The notes beneath the pieces are model-generated. The model was not told the origin of the DNA. It ran no database searches and was given only the letters and a program-made list of their open reading frames with translations. The translations under genes were made by a program, and so were the position numbers. Of a DNA stretch of 64,000 bases, positions 8,997 through 19,353 are shown piece by piece. The stretch comes from Bacillus tianshenii (GTDB taxonomy: Bacteria > Bacillota > Bacilli > Bacillales > Bacillaceae_N). Where the stretch lies: contig CP129018.1 of NCBI GenBank assembly GCA_020524525.2, forward strand, positions 62,001 to 126,000, written 5' to 3'. Within the stretch, counting starts at the first letter, position 1. Each line of letters opens with the position of its first letter.

Positions 8997-9030
8997 TGAG
9001 CTTCAGGAGGGTAATTCCTCCTGAAGCTCA
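8997..9030. terminator. Bidirectional terminator after the ABC exporter
   Basis: A 14-bp perfect stem TGAGCTTCAGGAGG / CCTCCTGAAGCTCA with a 6-nt loop, between the exporter operon and a converging small gene. Confidence 0.85.
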
Positions 9031-9031
9031 T

Positions 9032-9190
9032 TTATTTGTCAGGTCCTTTTTCACGTGTGTGATGCTCACGTTGCGGATGCATATCATATAAGGCTTTTTT
9101 TAGTTCTTTCTTTGCCTTTTGTGCATCTCTTTCGTCTTTCTTTGCTTGCTCTTCAATTCGCTCCACATCTTTTTTGGAATGATCTTTCAT
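9032..9190 (-). CDS. Small highly charged hypothetical protein (52 aa)
   Basis: An ATG at 9190 preceded by AAAGGAG opens a 52-residue frame rich in Lys, Glu, Asp and Arg (MKDHSKKDVERIEEQAKKD at the start). The middle is predicted coiled-coil-like helix. There is no signal or membrane segment and I do not recognise a family. It lies 12 bp downstream of the GMC dehydrogenase gene on the same strand and may be the last gene of that operon. The strong ribosome site and neat fit before the terminator support a real gene. Confidence 0.7.
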   Translation of the reverse strand: MKDHSKKDVERIEEQAKKDERDAQKAKKELKKALYDMHPQREHHTREKGPDK

Positions 9191-9202
9191 GGTGTTCTCC
9201 TT

Positions 9203-10768
9203 TCATCTAAAGTTTCCTTTTTTAAATCGTTCGATCATGTATTCCGCACTCCGTAGGGCGAGGGCATAAACTGTGAACGTAGGATTGGCACTTGGTGCTG
9301 TTACGAAGGTAGGGGTTCCGAGTATAAAAAGGTTCTTTACGTCGTGTGTTTGCCCGTAGCTATTTACAACTGAGTCTTCCGGATTTTCGCCCATACGGCA
9401 ACCACCTATAAGATGTGCTGTCGATTGAAGATGATAAAGTGGTTTGCCTCCTGCTGCATGCCCAAGTTCGGTTAGTTTTTGTTTAGCAGCTCTGCGTATT
9501 GCAATATCGTTAGATGAGAGAGACATCGAGACGATTGGAATAGGTACGTCATATTCATCCTTTTCACTGCCTAGTGTAACGCTATTTGTTGCTTGTGGAA
9601 GCATTTCACCAAGCATTGCAAAGGCTGCGTAATGATTGTAATCGAGCATTCTTCGTCTTAATGTTTCTCCCCAAGCTTCTCTGTCGTTTTCCGAAAATAA
9701 CTTTGCCAGCCTTATAGGTCGTGAACCATAGGAATTCATGATGAACCCTCTTGCGTAGTCACCGCTTCTTGCACCTTCTTCATATGTGTCTAACGTTAGT
9801 GCTTGGACGGGGTTTCCGCGATACATACGAATTTCCTCATCAAATCGAACGAGCAGTTGGTCATTCATATTGGTCATTAAGAATTTCCCAACCGTTCCAG
9901 ATGAATTAGCTAATCCATTTGGGAACAGAGCACTTTTTGAATGAAGAAGAAGCCGCGGTGTTTCAATTGCATAGGCCGTTAAAAGGATAAGGCTTGCCGT
10001 TTGCAAATACTCTTTCCCGTTTGTAATGTATTTTACACCTTTTGCAGTTCCATCTTTGTTTAGAAGAATTTCAACTACCCTGGCATTTGCTTGAATGGAG
10101 ACACCGTTTTTTATCGCTAATGGGATAAAGGAATTCAGTGGAGTTGTCTTGGCATTCGGCATACAGCCTTCCTCACAAAAGCCTCTATTTGTACATGGGT
10201 GTCTTTCACCATATGGTGCAGATAGTATGGCTAGCGGGGAAACAGAATGGCGCAGACCAAGTGCCTCACAGCCAGCTCGAAATTTTAATGTATTATTTGA
10301 TAAATCATGATGCTGTGGGTAAGAAAACGTTCCTCCATATGGTTTCCATGGAAAAGAATTGGGTCCCGAGAAACGTAATAATTTTTGAATACGTTCATAA
10401 TAGGGCTTAACCTCGTCGTAAGTAATCGGCCAGTCTTCGCCTACACCTTGTAATGTTTTCGTTTGAAAATCAGAATGATGAAAGCGAAGCATCTGGGCGG
10501 TGTAATGGACAGCACTTCCGCCAACACCTTTTCCAGAATTGTTGCGGGATAAATTAATTGGGTCATTTCCTGTGCTAATCCTAGGCTCATTCCAGAACAG
10601 CTTTTCCATTTCCAATTCATCACTTACAAAGTCACGGAGTGGTTCATGAAAAGGCCCTGCTTCAAGGCATGTTACAGATAAGCCGGCATTACTTAACACG
10701 TATGCAGCAGTACTTCCAGCTGCTCCAGTCCCGACTATGCATACATCAACGTGAGGAGGGTTTGTCAT
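9203..10768 (-). CDS. GMC-family FAD-dependent dehydrogenase (gluconate 2-dehydrogenase-like large subunit)
   Basis: A 521-residue flavoprotein. The N-terminal FAD motif is VCIVGTGAAGSTAAYVLSNAG with the downstream acidic residue in CLEAG. The GMC signature region GKGVGGSAVHYTAQMLRF and the C-terminal GGCRMGENPEDSVVN / NLFILGTPTFVTAPSANPTFT block carry the active-site region. Such proteins oxidise sugars or alcohols and usually pass electrons to a membrane partner. Start ATG 10768 follows GGGAGG and overlaps the upstream subunit gene by 23 bp. The substrate is unknown. A CEEGCMPNAKTTP segment suggests an extra cysteine pair. Confidence 0.88.
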   Translation of the reverse strand: MTNPPHVDVCIVGTGAAGSTAAYVLSNAGLSVTCLEAGPFHEPLRDFVSDELEMEKLFWNEPRISTGNDPINLSRNNSGKGVGGSAVHYTAQMLRFHHSDFQTKTLQGVGEDWPITYDEVKPYYERIQKLLRFSGPNSFPWKPYGGTFSYPQHHDLSNNTLKFRAGCEALGLRHSVSPLAILSAPYGERHPCTNRGFCEEGCMPNAKTTPLNSFIPLAIKNGVSIQANARVVEILLNKDGTAKGVKYITNGKEYLQTASLILLTAYAIETPRLLLHSKSALFPNGLANSSGTVGKFLMTNMNDQLLVRFDEEIRMYRGNPVQALTLDTYEEGARSGDYARGFIMNSYGSRPIRLAKLFSENDREAWGETLRRRMLDYNHYAAFAMLGEMLPQATNSVTLGSEKDEYDVPIPIVSMSLSSNDIAIRRAAKQKLTELGHAAGGKPLYHLQSTAHLIGGCRMGENPEDSVVNSYGQTHDVKNLFILGTPTFVTAPSANPTFTVYALALRSAEYMIERFKKGNFR

Positions 10769-11357
10769 GCACTGGCGCCTCCCATTTGTCAAATTGCTTT
10801 GGACCGAACGCATAATACCCATGTGGATAAGCAGGTCCGCCATAGCCGATTGCTGACCAAACAGAAGGGTCAGAGTAAACAATTGAAATTAGTTCATCCA
10901 TTAATGTTTGCATAAATGTATATGGAGCAACATTCTGCCAAATATTTTTTAATCCTTTGTTATTCATCCACTCTTCAATAAGGTGCTGTTGTTCCGCCTT
11001 TTTTAAGGATAGGAAAGGTTGGAAATATGCTTCAAGACTATGTGATTGGATACTTTTTAATCCAAGATGGATGATGGTAAGTTTTGTATGTCTGCAGCCT
11101 TTTCGATATCCCCGTAAGTACCCTTTTGCACAATGTTCATCAAATAGACTTACAACATCAATCGATTTTTCGCCTAAGTGAGAGGGAAACAAGTGATGTA
11201 CAAGATCAGCCAACAATTCTCGCTCTTCTGCTGTAAAAAAAGTTGAATCCTTCGTTTGAGCCCTACTCTCAATGACACGACGTGTATGCTCGTCCCATTC
11301 ATCTTTATGCTTCATCACGTGATAATTTGGATAATACGTTTTTTTAGGATGTTCCAC
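10746..11357 (-). CDS. Gluconate 2-dehydrogenase subunit 3-like protein
   Basis: A 203-residue protein matching the small-subunit family that accompanies GMC dehydrogenases, with the helical core FTAEERELLADLVHHLFPS and the tyrosine/glycine-rich end YGGPAYPHGYYAFGP. I choose GTG 11357 because AAAGGGAG lies 8 nt before it; GTG 11366 would touch that site. No Tat or Sec signal is visible at the N-terminus, unlike many proteobacterial relatives, so the complex may face the cytoplasm. It is translationally coupled to the large subunit. Confidence 0.8.
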   Translation of the reverse strand: MEHPKKTYYPNYHVMKHKDEWDEHTRRVIESRAQTKDSTFFTAEERELLADLVHHLFPSHLGEKSIDVVSLFDEHCAKGYLRGYRKGCRHTKLTIIHLGLKSIQSHSLEAYFQPFLSLKKAEQQHLIEEWMNNKGLKNIWQNVAPYTFMQTLMDELISIVYSDPSVWSAIGYGGPAYPHGYYAFGPKQFDKWEAPVHDKPSSR

Positions 11358-11371
11358 CTCTTTCACTCCCT

Positions 11372-11770
11372 TTATAAAAGAATCGCCAACAAATTAAGTG
11401 TCCCGAATAATGAAATTAGGAGTGGCAACACAAATGGTGGGCCAGTCATGAAATTTTCAATGGTATAACCGCCTGTTCGTTTTCCAATTGATTTCAAATG
11501 AAAAGAAGTGCCGATAATGCCCAGCCATATAGCAGAAGTTGAAACAATGAGTTGAACCCAGCTGAACCAAGAGTCTTGAACAAATAGAGTAACAATGCCA
11601 ATTAGAGCTGCAACAGGGAGTACAATAACAGGAGCCCACATTAGCTTTAAATGAAATTTACCGCGCTTATGCCAGAGGGTAACTTGGATCCATAATAAGA
11701 AATAACCAATACTTGAAAGCAGTGTTATTGTCCATGGGGCCGTCCAACTGCTCCAGTCATCGACGATCAT
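11372..11770 (-). CDS. Four-helix membrane protein of the GMC dehydrogenase operon
   Basis: A 132-residue protein with four hydrophobic helices (near residues 15-32, 45-65, 70-90 and 110-130). Start ATG 11770 has AAGGAG 8 nt upstream. I do not recognise a family. It is the first gene of a unit with the two dehydrogenase subunits, so it could be the membrane anchor or quinone-side partner; that is inference from context. No haem-binding CxxCH motif is present. Confidence 0.65.
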   Translation of the reverse strand: MIVDDWSSWTAPWTITLLSSIGYFLLWIQVTLWHKRGKFHLKLMWAPVIVLPVAALIGIVTLFVQDSWFSWVQLIVSTSAIWLGIIGTSFHLKSIGKRTGGYTIENFMTGPPFVLPLLISLFGTLNLLAILL

Positions 11771-11916
11771 TCTCACAACTCCTTCTTTAAAAAAGGTTGT
11801 CTTATTTCTATTGTGGGATATTATTCCTTAACTATGTATAAAATCATTAGCAGATTTTGTTTTTTATAATTCGGCAAGGATAAGCCAAACTAATTTTCGA
11901 AAGGGAGGTAATGATC

Positions 11917-12348
11917 ATGAACCAATCAATTCGTAACCTTATGCAGTCTAATGTCATTTCTGTCGATTCGAATCAATCTGTGAAAGATGCTGCGGAATTA
12001 ATGAGCAAGCATAATATCGGTGTGTTGCCTGTTACTGAAAGTGGGCAAGTTGTCGGTATGGTAACAGACCGAGACATTACACTTCGTAATACAGCTCAAG
12101 GACAACAGGGAGATGAGCCTGTTTCTCAAATTATGTCAAACAATGTTATTCAAGCAACACCTGAGATGGATGTTCAAGAAGCGGCGCAAATAATGTCTCA
12201 AAACCAAATTCGTCGCTTACCAGTCGTTGAAAACGGCCGCATTATTGGTATGCTTTCACTAGGTGACTTAGCGACGAATGAACAGTTTGACCACCAAGCT
12301 GAAGAAACGTTAACAAATATTTCAACTCCATCTAAGCCTCAGCTGTAA
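11917..12348 (+). CDS. Tandem CBS-domain protein
   Basis: A 143-residue protein made almost entirely of two CBS domains (IRNLMQSNVISVDSNQSV... and VSQIMSNNVIQATPEMDV...), each ending in the conserved G-x-V/L-T/S-x-x-D pattern (MVTDRDITL, MLSLGDLA). CBS pairs bind adenine nucleotides and act as energy or ligand sensors. It resembles B. subtilis YhcV, which fits the yhcX/glp neighbourhood. Start ATG 11917 is set by GGGAGG 8 nt upstream; ATG 11911 is too close. It stands alone before a terminator. Confidence 0.88.
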   Translation: MNQSIRNLMQSNVISVDSNQSVKDAAELMSKHNIGVLPVTESGQVVGMVTDRDITLRNTAQGQQGDEPVSQIMSNNVIQATPEMDVQEAAQIMSQNQIRRLPVVENGRIIGMLSLGDLATNEQFDHQAEETLTNISTPSKPQL

Positions 12349-12356
12349 ACATGAGA

Positions 12357-12383
12357 AAACACCTGCTTTCGTGGCAGGTGTTT
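12357..12383 (+). terminator. Terminator of the CBS-domain gene
   Basis: A 10-bp stem AAACACCTGC / GCAGGTGTTT with a 7-nt loop, ending in a T run. Confidence 0.88.
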
Positions 12384-12518
12384 TGATGTTTTGAAGGGAA
12401 ATAGTTGTGGAATAATACATATGTTAGGTACTTCTTAATCATTTGACCAATTGCGCTTTTTTTGGCAATATAACAGCATCCACCCAACATTTATAATGAA
12501 ATGGAAAGGACGAATTCC

Positions 12519-14060
12519 ATGTCGAAGCTTGATTTATCCAGATTTGAGAAAAAAATGATTATTCGTAATATAAAGGAAAGCGATATAGATGCACTATTAA
12601 ATTTGCAAAAGGTTTGCTTTCCAAACATGGAACCATGGGAACGAGCGCATTTACATAGCCACCTTAACCAATTTCCAGAAGGGCAGTTTTGTGCTGAATA
12701 TGATGGGCAAATTATCGGTTCTTGTTCTAGCTTGATTGTAAACTTTGATGAGTATGATGATAAGCATACATGGGATGACATAACTGATGAAGGCTACATT
12801 ACAAATCATGATCCAGAAGGGTATAATCTGTATGGAATTGAAGTGATGGTTCATCCTGAATTTCGCGGTATGAAAATCGGTCGGCGCTTATATGAAGCTC
12901 GAAAGGAATTAGCGCAACGTCTAAATTTGAAAAGTATTATCATCGGAGGCCGTATTCCGAATTATCATAAGCATGCACATGAAATGACACCGAGGGAATA
13001 TGTAGAAGAAGTCTCACGCTCAAACATTTATGATCCTGTTTTGACATTCCAGTTGATGAATGGCTTCACGTTAATGCGTATTAACCCTGGTTATTTACCG
13101 GATGATCGCCAGTCTCAACGCTATGCTACATTAATGGAATGGAATAACATTGATTATCGTCCAACGACAAAGCGTCATTTCAAAACGGCTTTCCCAGTTC
13201 GTATTACAGCGATTCAATATATGATGAAGAAGATCAATTCATTCGATGAGTTTGCGCAACAAGTTGAATACTATACAGATGTGGCAGCGGATTTTGGGTC
13301 AGACTTTGCTGTTTTCCCAGAAATTTTTACAACGCAGCTTATGTCGTTCTTAGATGAAAAGTCACCGAGTCAGGCGATACGCAAATTGACCGAGTTCACA
13401 GAGGAATACATTGAGCTATTTAATGAACTTGCAATTAAATACAACATCAACATTGTCGGCGGTTCTCATTTTGTTGAAGAAAATGAGAAGATCTACAATA
13501 TTGCTTATCTATTCCGCCGGGATGGAACGATTGAAAAGCAATACAAGCTTCACGTAACACCGAACGAAAATAAATGGTGGGGAATTGCCGGCGGTGACAA
13601 AGTGAAAGTGTTTGACACTGATTGCGGTAAAATTGCCATTGTGATTTGTTATGATATTGAGTTTCCTGAAGTAGCAAGGATCGCGACAGAACAAGGCGCA
13701 AAAATTATTTTCGTTCCATTCTGTACAGACGACCGTCAAGGCTACCTGCGTGTAAGATATTGCGCTCAAGCTCGCGCGATTGAAAATCAAGTATATACGG
13801 TCATCGCTGGTACAGTCGGAAACTTGTCTCAAGTGGAGAATATGGACGTGCAATATGCACAATCAGGTATCTTCACGCCATCTGATTTCGAGTTTGCTCG
13901 TGATGGTATTGCTGGAGAGTGCCACCCGAATATTGAAACAGTTGTTGTCGGAGATGTAGACTTGGAGATTCTACGACGCAAACGAAAAACAGGTTCTGTC
14001 ACACAACTTAAGGATCGCCGCTTAGACATTTATGGTACAGTATATAAGCAAAAAGATTAA
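12519..14060 (+). CDS. yhcX: GNAT acetyltransferase-nitrilase fusion, YhcX-like
   Basis: A 513-residue two-domain protein. Residues about 15-200 are a GNAT acyltransferase domain (VHPEFRGMKIGRRLYEARKEL is the acyl-CoA loop). Residues about 220-510 are a carbon-nitrogen hydrolase domain with the Glu-Lys-Cys triad visible in FPEIFTT, KQYKLHVTPNE and VICYDIEFPE. Length and order match B. subtilis YhcX. The start ATG 12519 follows AAAGGA; an in-frame ATG 18 bases upstream has no site. The reaction is unknown; an amidase linked to acyl transfer is plausible. It sits next to the glycerol genes as in B. subtilis. Confidence 0.9.
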   Translation: MSKLDLSRFEKKMIIRNIKESDIDALLNLQKVCFPNMEPWERAHLHSHLNQFPEGQFCAEYDGQIIGSCSSLIVNFDEYDDKHTWDDITDEGYITNHDPEGYNLYGIEVMVHPEFRGMKIGRRLYEARKELAQRLNLKSIIIGGRIPNYHKHAHEMTPREYVEEVSRSNIYDPVLTFQLMNGFTLMRINPGYLPDDRQSQRYATLMEWNNIDYRPTTKRHFKTAFPVRITAIQYMMKKINSFDEFAQQVEYYTDVAADFGSDFAVFPEIFTTQLMSFLDEKSPSQAIRKLTEFTEEYIELFNELAIKYNINIVGGSHFVEENEKIYNIAYLFRRDGTIEKQYKLHVTPNENKWWGIAGGDKVKVFDTDCGKIAIVICYDIEFPEVARIATEQGAKIIFVPFCTDDRQGYLRVRYCAQARAIENQVYTVIAGTVGNLSQVENMDVQYAQSGIFTPSDFEFARDGIAGECHPNIETVVVGDVDLEILRRKRKTGSVTQLKDRRLDIYGTVYKQKD

Positions 14061-14068
14061 TAAATAAT

Positions 14069-14096
14069 AGCCGTGTATCCCGTTGGGTAGACGGCT
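14069..14096 (+). terminator. Probable terminator of yhcX
   Basis: AGCCGT and ACGGCT pair around an inner TA-CCC/GGG-TA stem, followed by a short pyrimidine tract. It is weaker than the other terminators in the window. Confidence 0.55.
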
Positions 14097-14121
14097 TCTT
14101 CCATGACAAGGAGGAATGTCT

Positions 14122-14664
14122 ATGTCGTTTAAGAATCAAACCATCCTACCTGCTGTCCGTCATATGAAAGATTTCGATAAGCTGCTAGGCAGTTCATATG
14201 AATACTTAGTTTTGTTAGACAGTCATATTAGTCAGGTGAAGAGTATTGTTCAAACAGCAAAACGACATGATAAGAAAATGTTTCTGCATGTCGATTTAAT
14301 TCAAGGATTGAAAAACGATGAATTTGCTACAGAATACCTTTGCCAAGAGATCCGGCCTGCAGGGTTGATTTCTACAAGGGCGAATGTGATTGTCACAGCA
14401 AAGAAGAAAGGGATTTATGCCATTCAACGGCTATTTTTGCTCGATTCCCATGCTTTAGAAAAGAGCTACCGCCTGCTTGAAAAAACAGATCCTGATTTCA
14501 TAGAAGTGTTGCCAGGCGTAATGCCAAATATGATTCATGAAGTGAAAGAACGGACCCAAATTCCAATTTTTGCAGGAGGGTTAATCCGAACTGCTGATGA
14601 GGTACAGGCTGCATTAGAAGCAGGGGCAAGCGCTATAACAACTTCAAGAAGTGGTTTGTGGTAA
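14122..14664 (+). CDS. glpP: Glycerol-3-phosphate-responsive antiterminator
   Basis: A 180-residue GlpP. It is a TIM-barrel-like RNA-binding protein that, with glycerol-3-phosphate, prevents termination in the leaders of glp mRNAs. Conserved blocks include [37 protein letters not shown] and [19 protein letters not shown]. Start ATG 14122 is 6 nt after AAGGAGGA; ATG 14116 overlaps it. Two leader structures that it should recognise lie upstream of glpF and glpD. Confidence 0.93.
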   Translation: MSFKNQTILPAVRHMKDFDKLLGSSYEYLVLLDSHISQVKSIVQTAKRHDKKMFLHVDLIQGLKNDEFATEYLCQEIRPAGLISTRANVIVTAKKKGIYAIQRLFLLDSHALEKSYRLLEKTDPDFIEVLPGVMPNMIHEVKERTQIPIFAGGLIRTADEVQAALEAGASAITTSRSGLW

Positions 14665-14709
14665 AAAATGTAATGTGAATGATTTATTAACAATTTTTCA
14701 TCCATTGCA

Positions 14710-14738
14710 TTGACAACGCTTTCAAAATCTATTAGACT
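14710..14738 (+). promoter_or_regulatory. glpFK promoter with overlapping cre site
   Basis: TTGACA (14710-14715), a 17-bp spacer and TAGACT (14733-14738) form a sigma-A promoter. TGACAACGCTTTCA at 14711-14724 matches the CcpA cre consensus TGWNANCGNTNWCA at every defined position. It covers the -35 box, so glucose repression by CcpA through promoter occlusion is expected. Confidence 0.8.
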
Positions 14739-14760
14739 AACAACCAAGTTAATAACTGTG

Positions 14761-14836
14761 ACGGAGACGAGGAGATCCACAACAAACCCTGCACTTAGCT
14801 TCTAAGTGTTGGATGGTTTGTTGTGGATTTTTTTGT
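14761..14836 (+). promoter_or_regulatory. GlpP-dependent leader terminator of glpFK
   Basis: A 14-bp perfect stem ATCCACAACAAACC (14775-14788) / GGTTTGTTGTGGAT (14815-14828) with an inner hairpin and a run of eight T forms an intrinsic terminator before glpF. Upstream sequence GGAGACGAGGAGA is echoed in the glpD leader. This is the expected site of GlpP antitermination. Confidence 0.88.
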
Positions 14837-14887
14837 TTTTTGGGGAAATAACTTCATGTACATTACGTAAACAGGAGGTAAAAGAAT

Positions 14888-15730
14888 ATGACGCCTTTTA
14901 TTGGTGAACTAGTTGGTACGATGATTTTAATTATTCTTGGTGGCGGTGTCGTCGGCGGGGTAGTATTGAAAGGCTCAAAGGCTGAAAATTCTGGATGGAT
15001 TGTAATCACATTTGGATGGGGACTAGCAGTGGCTATGGCAGTCTATGCTGTTGGTGGTATAAGCGGGGCACACATTAACCCTGCAGTGACACTTGGACTT
15101 GCGGCTGTTGGAGATTTTGCTTGGTCAAAAGTTCCTTTGTACATTACAGCCCAAATGATTGGAGCGTTTCTCGGTGCAGTCGTTGTATTTTTTCATTACC
15201 TACCACACTGGAAAGTTACCGAAGATAAAGGGGCAAAGCTGGCTGTATTCTCAACTGACCCTGCGATTAGAAGCTTGCCTGCGAACTTAGTAAGTGAAGT
15301 GATTGGTACATTTGTGCTTGTGTTAGGAATTCTTGCAATTGGGGCAAATAAATTTACAGAAGGGTTAAACCCCTTAATTGTAGGCTTTCTAATTGTTTCA
15401 ATTGGTATGTCTCTTGGCGGAACAACAGGGTATGCGATTAATCCAGCTCGTGATTTAGGTCCGCGCATTGCTCATTATTTACTACCTATAATCGGAAAAG
15501 GTAGTTCAGATTGGAGCTATGCATGGGTTCCTATTGTTGGTCCGATCATTGGTGGTATTTATGGCGGCTTGTTCTATCAAGCAGTTTTCAAAGGTGAAAT
15601 TACGACAATGTTTTATGTCTTTTCAATTATTGTTGTAGCCCTATTTGCAGTTGCAATTTTAGGAGAAAAAAGTGATGCTAAAACGAAGAGGGTAGCGAAA
15701 GAAGAAGCGGCAGAAATTCATCAAAATTAG
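14888..15730 (+). CDS. glpF: Glycerol uptake facilitator (aquaglyceroporin)
   Basis: A 280-residue membrane channel with six helices and two re-entrant NPA motifs, AHINPAVTLGLA and AINPARDLGPR. The aspartate after the second NPAR is typical of glycerol-conducting members. It lets glycerol diffuse into the cell, where GlpK traps it. AGGAGGTAAAAGAAT precedes the ATG. glpK follows 50 bp downstream in the same operon, behind the GlpP leader and the cre-controlled promoter. Confidence 0.97.
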   Translation: MTPFIGELVGTMILIILGGGVVGGVVLKGSKAENSGWIVITFGWGLAVAMAVYAVGGISGAHINPAVTLGLAAVGDFAWSKVPLYITAQMIGAFLGAVVVFFHYLPHWKVTEDKGAKLAVFSTDPAIRSLPANLVSEVIGTFVLVLGILAIGANKFTEGLNPLIVGFLIVSIGMSLGGTTGYAINPARDLGPRIAHYLLPIIGKGSSDWSYAWVPIVGPIIGGIYGGLFYQAVFKGEITTMFYVFSIIVVALFAVAILGEKSDAKTKRVAKEEAAEIHQN

Positions 15731-15750
15731 ATTTCACCTATAAAATATAA

Positions 15751-17274
<1,524 letters not shown>

Positions 17275-17304
17275 AAAAGCATTGTAGATTATTCAGGTAG
17301 CGTG

Positions 17305-17405
17305 TGCTACAATGGAATCAAGTTAATAGTCGGTTGGAGAAACGGAGAGACCACAACTTCCTTGGGGATTGTATGCCCTAAGGTCTAGTTGTGGTCTTTT
17401 TGTAT
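17305..17405 (+). promoter_or_regulatory. glpD promoter and GlpP-dependent leader terminator
   Basis: An extended -10 TGCTACAAT (17305-17313) is followed by a leader with GGAGAAACGGAGA. The terminator stem is AGACCACAACT (17348-17358) / AGTTGTGGTCT (17387-17397), ending in a T run. The shared GGAGA and CCACAAC elements with the glpF leader indicate the same GlpP control. Confidence 0.85.
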
Positions 17406-17459
17406 AGCTTGGTATCGGGTAAACATATACTGACATCAGGAAACGAGGAGGCAATGAAA

Positions 17460-19148
17460 ATGAAACGAACATTTTCTAGTATAGAGCGAAATAAAGTGAA
17501 AACTGAGTTAAAAGATAACGAATATGATGTACTTGTCATTGGAGGCGGGATTACTGGCGCAGGTATTGCCCTTGATGCAGCAAGTCGGGGAATGAAGACG
17601 GCACTAGTTGAAATGCAGGACTTTGCAGCCGGAACATCCAGCCGTTCAACAAAATTAGTTCACGGTGGTCTGCGCTACTTAAAACAATTTGAAGTGAAGA
17701 TGGTTGCAGAAGTTGGGAAAGAGCGTGCAATTGTGTATGAAAATGGTCCACATGTAACAACACCAGAGTGGATGATGCTTCCGATTTATGAAGGTGGTAC
17801 ATTCGGGAAATTCAGTACATCTGTTGGCTTACGTGTGTATGATTATCTTGCAGGTGTTAAGCGAAGTGAGCGTCGTTCTATGTTGTCACGTGAAGAAACA
17901 TTGCGTCGTGAACCGAACTTGAAGAAAAACGGTTTAAAAGGAAGCGGGTATTATGTTGAATATCGGACAGATGATGCTCGCTTAACGATAGAAGTAATGA
18001 AAAAAGCTGTTGAATATGGTGCTCTGCCTTTGAATTATGCAAAGGTTGAAGGCTTCGAATATGAAAACGGAAAAGTCGTCGGCGTTCATGTAGCCGATCA
18101 ACTTCGCGAAGAACCATTTACAATTCGTGCAAAGAAGGTTATTAATGCAGCAGGTCCATGGGTAGATTTGCTTCGTGATAAGGATAACTCTAAGAAAGGA
18201 AAGACACTACATCATACAAAAGGCGTTCATCTTGTCTTTGATCATTCTGTATTTCCTCTACAGCAAGCTGTCTATTTTGATACACCAGATGGGCGCATGG
18301 TCTTTGCGATTCCGCGTGATGGAAAGACGTATGTGGGCACAACTGATACAGAATACAAAGGAGATCTCGCTCATCCACGTATGACTAAAGAAGACAGGGA
18401 TTATATTTTAGATGCGATTCAATTTATGTTTCCAGATATCCATGTAACTGAGGATGATGTTGAATCAAGCTGGACAGGGCTTCGTCCACTTATCCATGAG
18501 GAAGGAAAAGATCCGTCTGAAATCTCTCGTAAGGATGAGATCTTCTTCTCAGATTCAGGCCTCATTACAATTGCAGGCGGAAAACTGACAGGTTATCGAA
18601 AAATGGCTGAGCATGTTGTCAATGTGGTTGCAAAGCAGTTTAAGGAAGAAGGTTATAAAGCATTTAATACGTGTCAGACGAAGAACATGCCAATTTCAGG
18701 CGGAGAAATCGGTGGTTCAGATAAGCTGGATGCATTTGTAGAAACGAAAGTAGCAGAAGGCATGAAGTTAGGGTTAGATCTTCAGGAGGCTGAATTACTT
18801 GCACGCCGTTACGGTTCAAATATTGATACTATTTACGACTATATGAAGTCTTTTGATACGGAGGCCTATCCAAAACTTAATTCATCAATCTTTGCACAGT
18901 TAAAATATGCGATAGAGCAAGAGGCGGCAGCAACGCTTGGGGACTTCTTTATCCGCCGTTCTGGTGCATTATTCTTCGACATTAATTGGGTCAAACAGTG
19001 GGAAGAAGCTGTATCCGATTATATGAAAGATAAGCTTGGCTGGACTGAAGAGGAGACGGAACGATATAAGGAAGAATTGCATACAGAGTTGAATGATGCA
19101 CTTGTTTCTCCAGAAGAAGAAAACAATTCCACAAGAAAAGCGATATAA
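17460..19148 (+). CDS. glpD: Aerobic glycerol-3-phosphate dehydrogenase
   Basis: A 562-residue FAD enzyme that oxidises glycerol-3-phosphate to dihydroxyacetone phosphate at the membrane and feeds the quinone pool. The FAD motif [21 protein letters not shown] and [17 protein letters not shown] are present. The C-terminal domain typical of GlpD follows ([15 protein letters not shown]). Start ATG 17460 has AGGAGG 8 nt upstream; ATG 17454 is too close, and the open frame upstream runs through the leader terminator and is not coding. Confidence 0.97.
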   Translation: MKRTFSSIERNKVKTELKDNEYDVLVIGGGITGAGIALDAASRGMKTALVEMQDFAAGTSSRSTKLVHGGLRYLKQFEVKMVAEVGKERAIVYENGPHVTTPEWMMLPIYEGGTFGKFSTSVGLRVYDYLAGVKRSERRSMLSREETLRREPNLKKNGLKGSGYYVEYRTDDARLTIEVMKKAVEYGALPLNYAKVEGFEYENGKVVGVHVADQLREEPFTIRAKKVINAAGPWVDLLRDKDNSKKGKTLHHTKGVHLVFDHSVFPLQQAVYFDTPDGRMVFAIPRDGKTYVGTTDTEYKGDLAHPRMTKEDRDYILDAIQFMFPDIHVTEDDVESSWTGLRPLIHEEGKDPSEISRKDEIFFSDSGLITIAGGKLTGYRKMAEHVVNVVAKQFKEEGYKAFNTCQTKNMPISGGEIGGSDKLDAFVETKVAEGMKLGLDLQEAELLARRYGSNIDTIYDYMKSFDTEAYPKLNSSIFAQLKYAIEQEAAATLGDFFIRRSGALFFDINWVKQWEEAVSDYMKDKLGWTEEETERYKEELHTELNDALVSPEEENNSTRKAI

Positions 19149-19150
19149 TT

Positions 19151-19178
19151 GAGTAAGGGGCTAACCATCCCCTTGCTC
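19151..19178 (+). terminator. Terminator of glpD
   Basis: GAGTAAGGGG / CCCCTTGCTC stem (one G-T pair), followed by seven T. Confidence 0.9.
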
Positions 19179-19353
19179 TTTTTTTGAAAAAGGCAGAGCT
19201 CCACAATGAATGGTCCATTATTATCAATTGTATTTCTAGGTTTTAGGGTAAGGGCATAACTTTTCTCAATGTAAATGTTTTGCAAATAAGCAGGAATGAG
19301 GTACTCGCTATCGAACTAGAAATACTAAATTGTTTTTATTCAGGAGGTCTTTA

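Noticed and set aside
17391-17459. N-terminal extension of glpD
   Set aside because: It begins inside the GlpP leader terminator; the AGGAGG site fixes the start at 17460.
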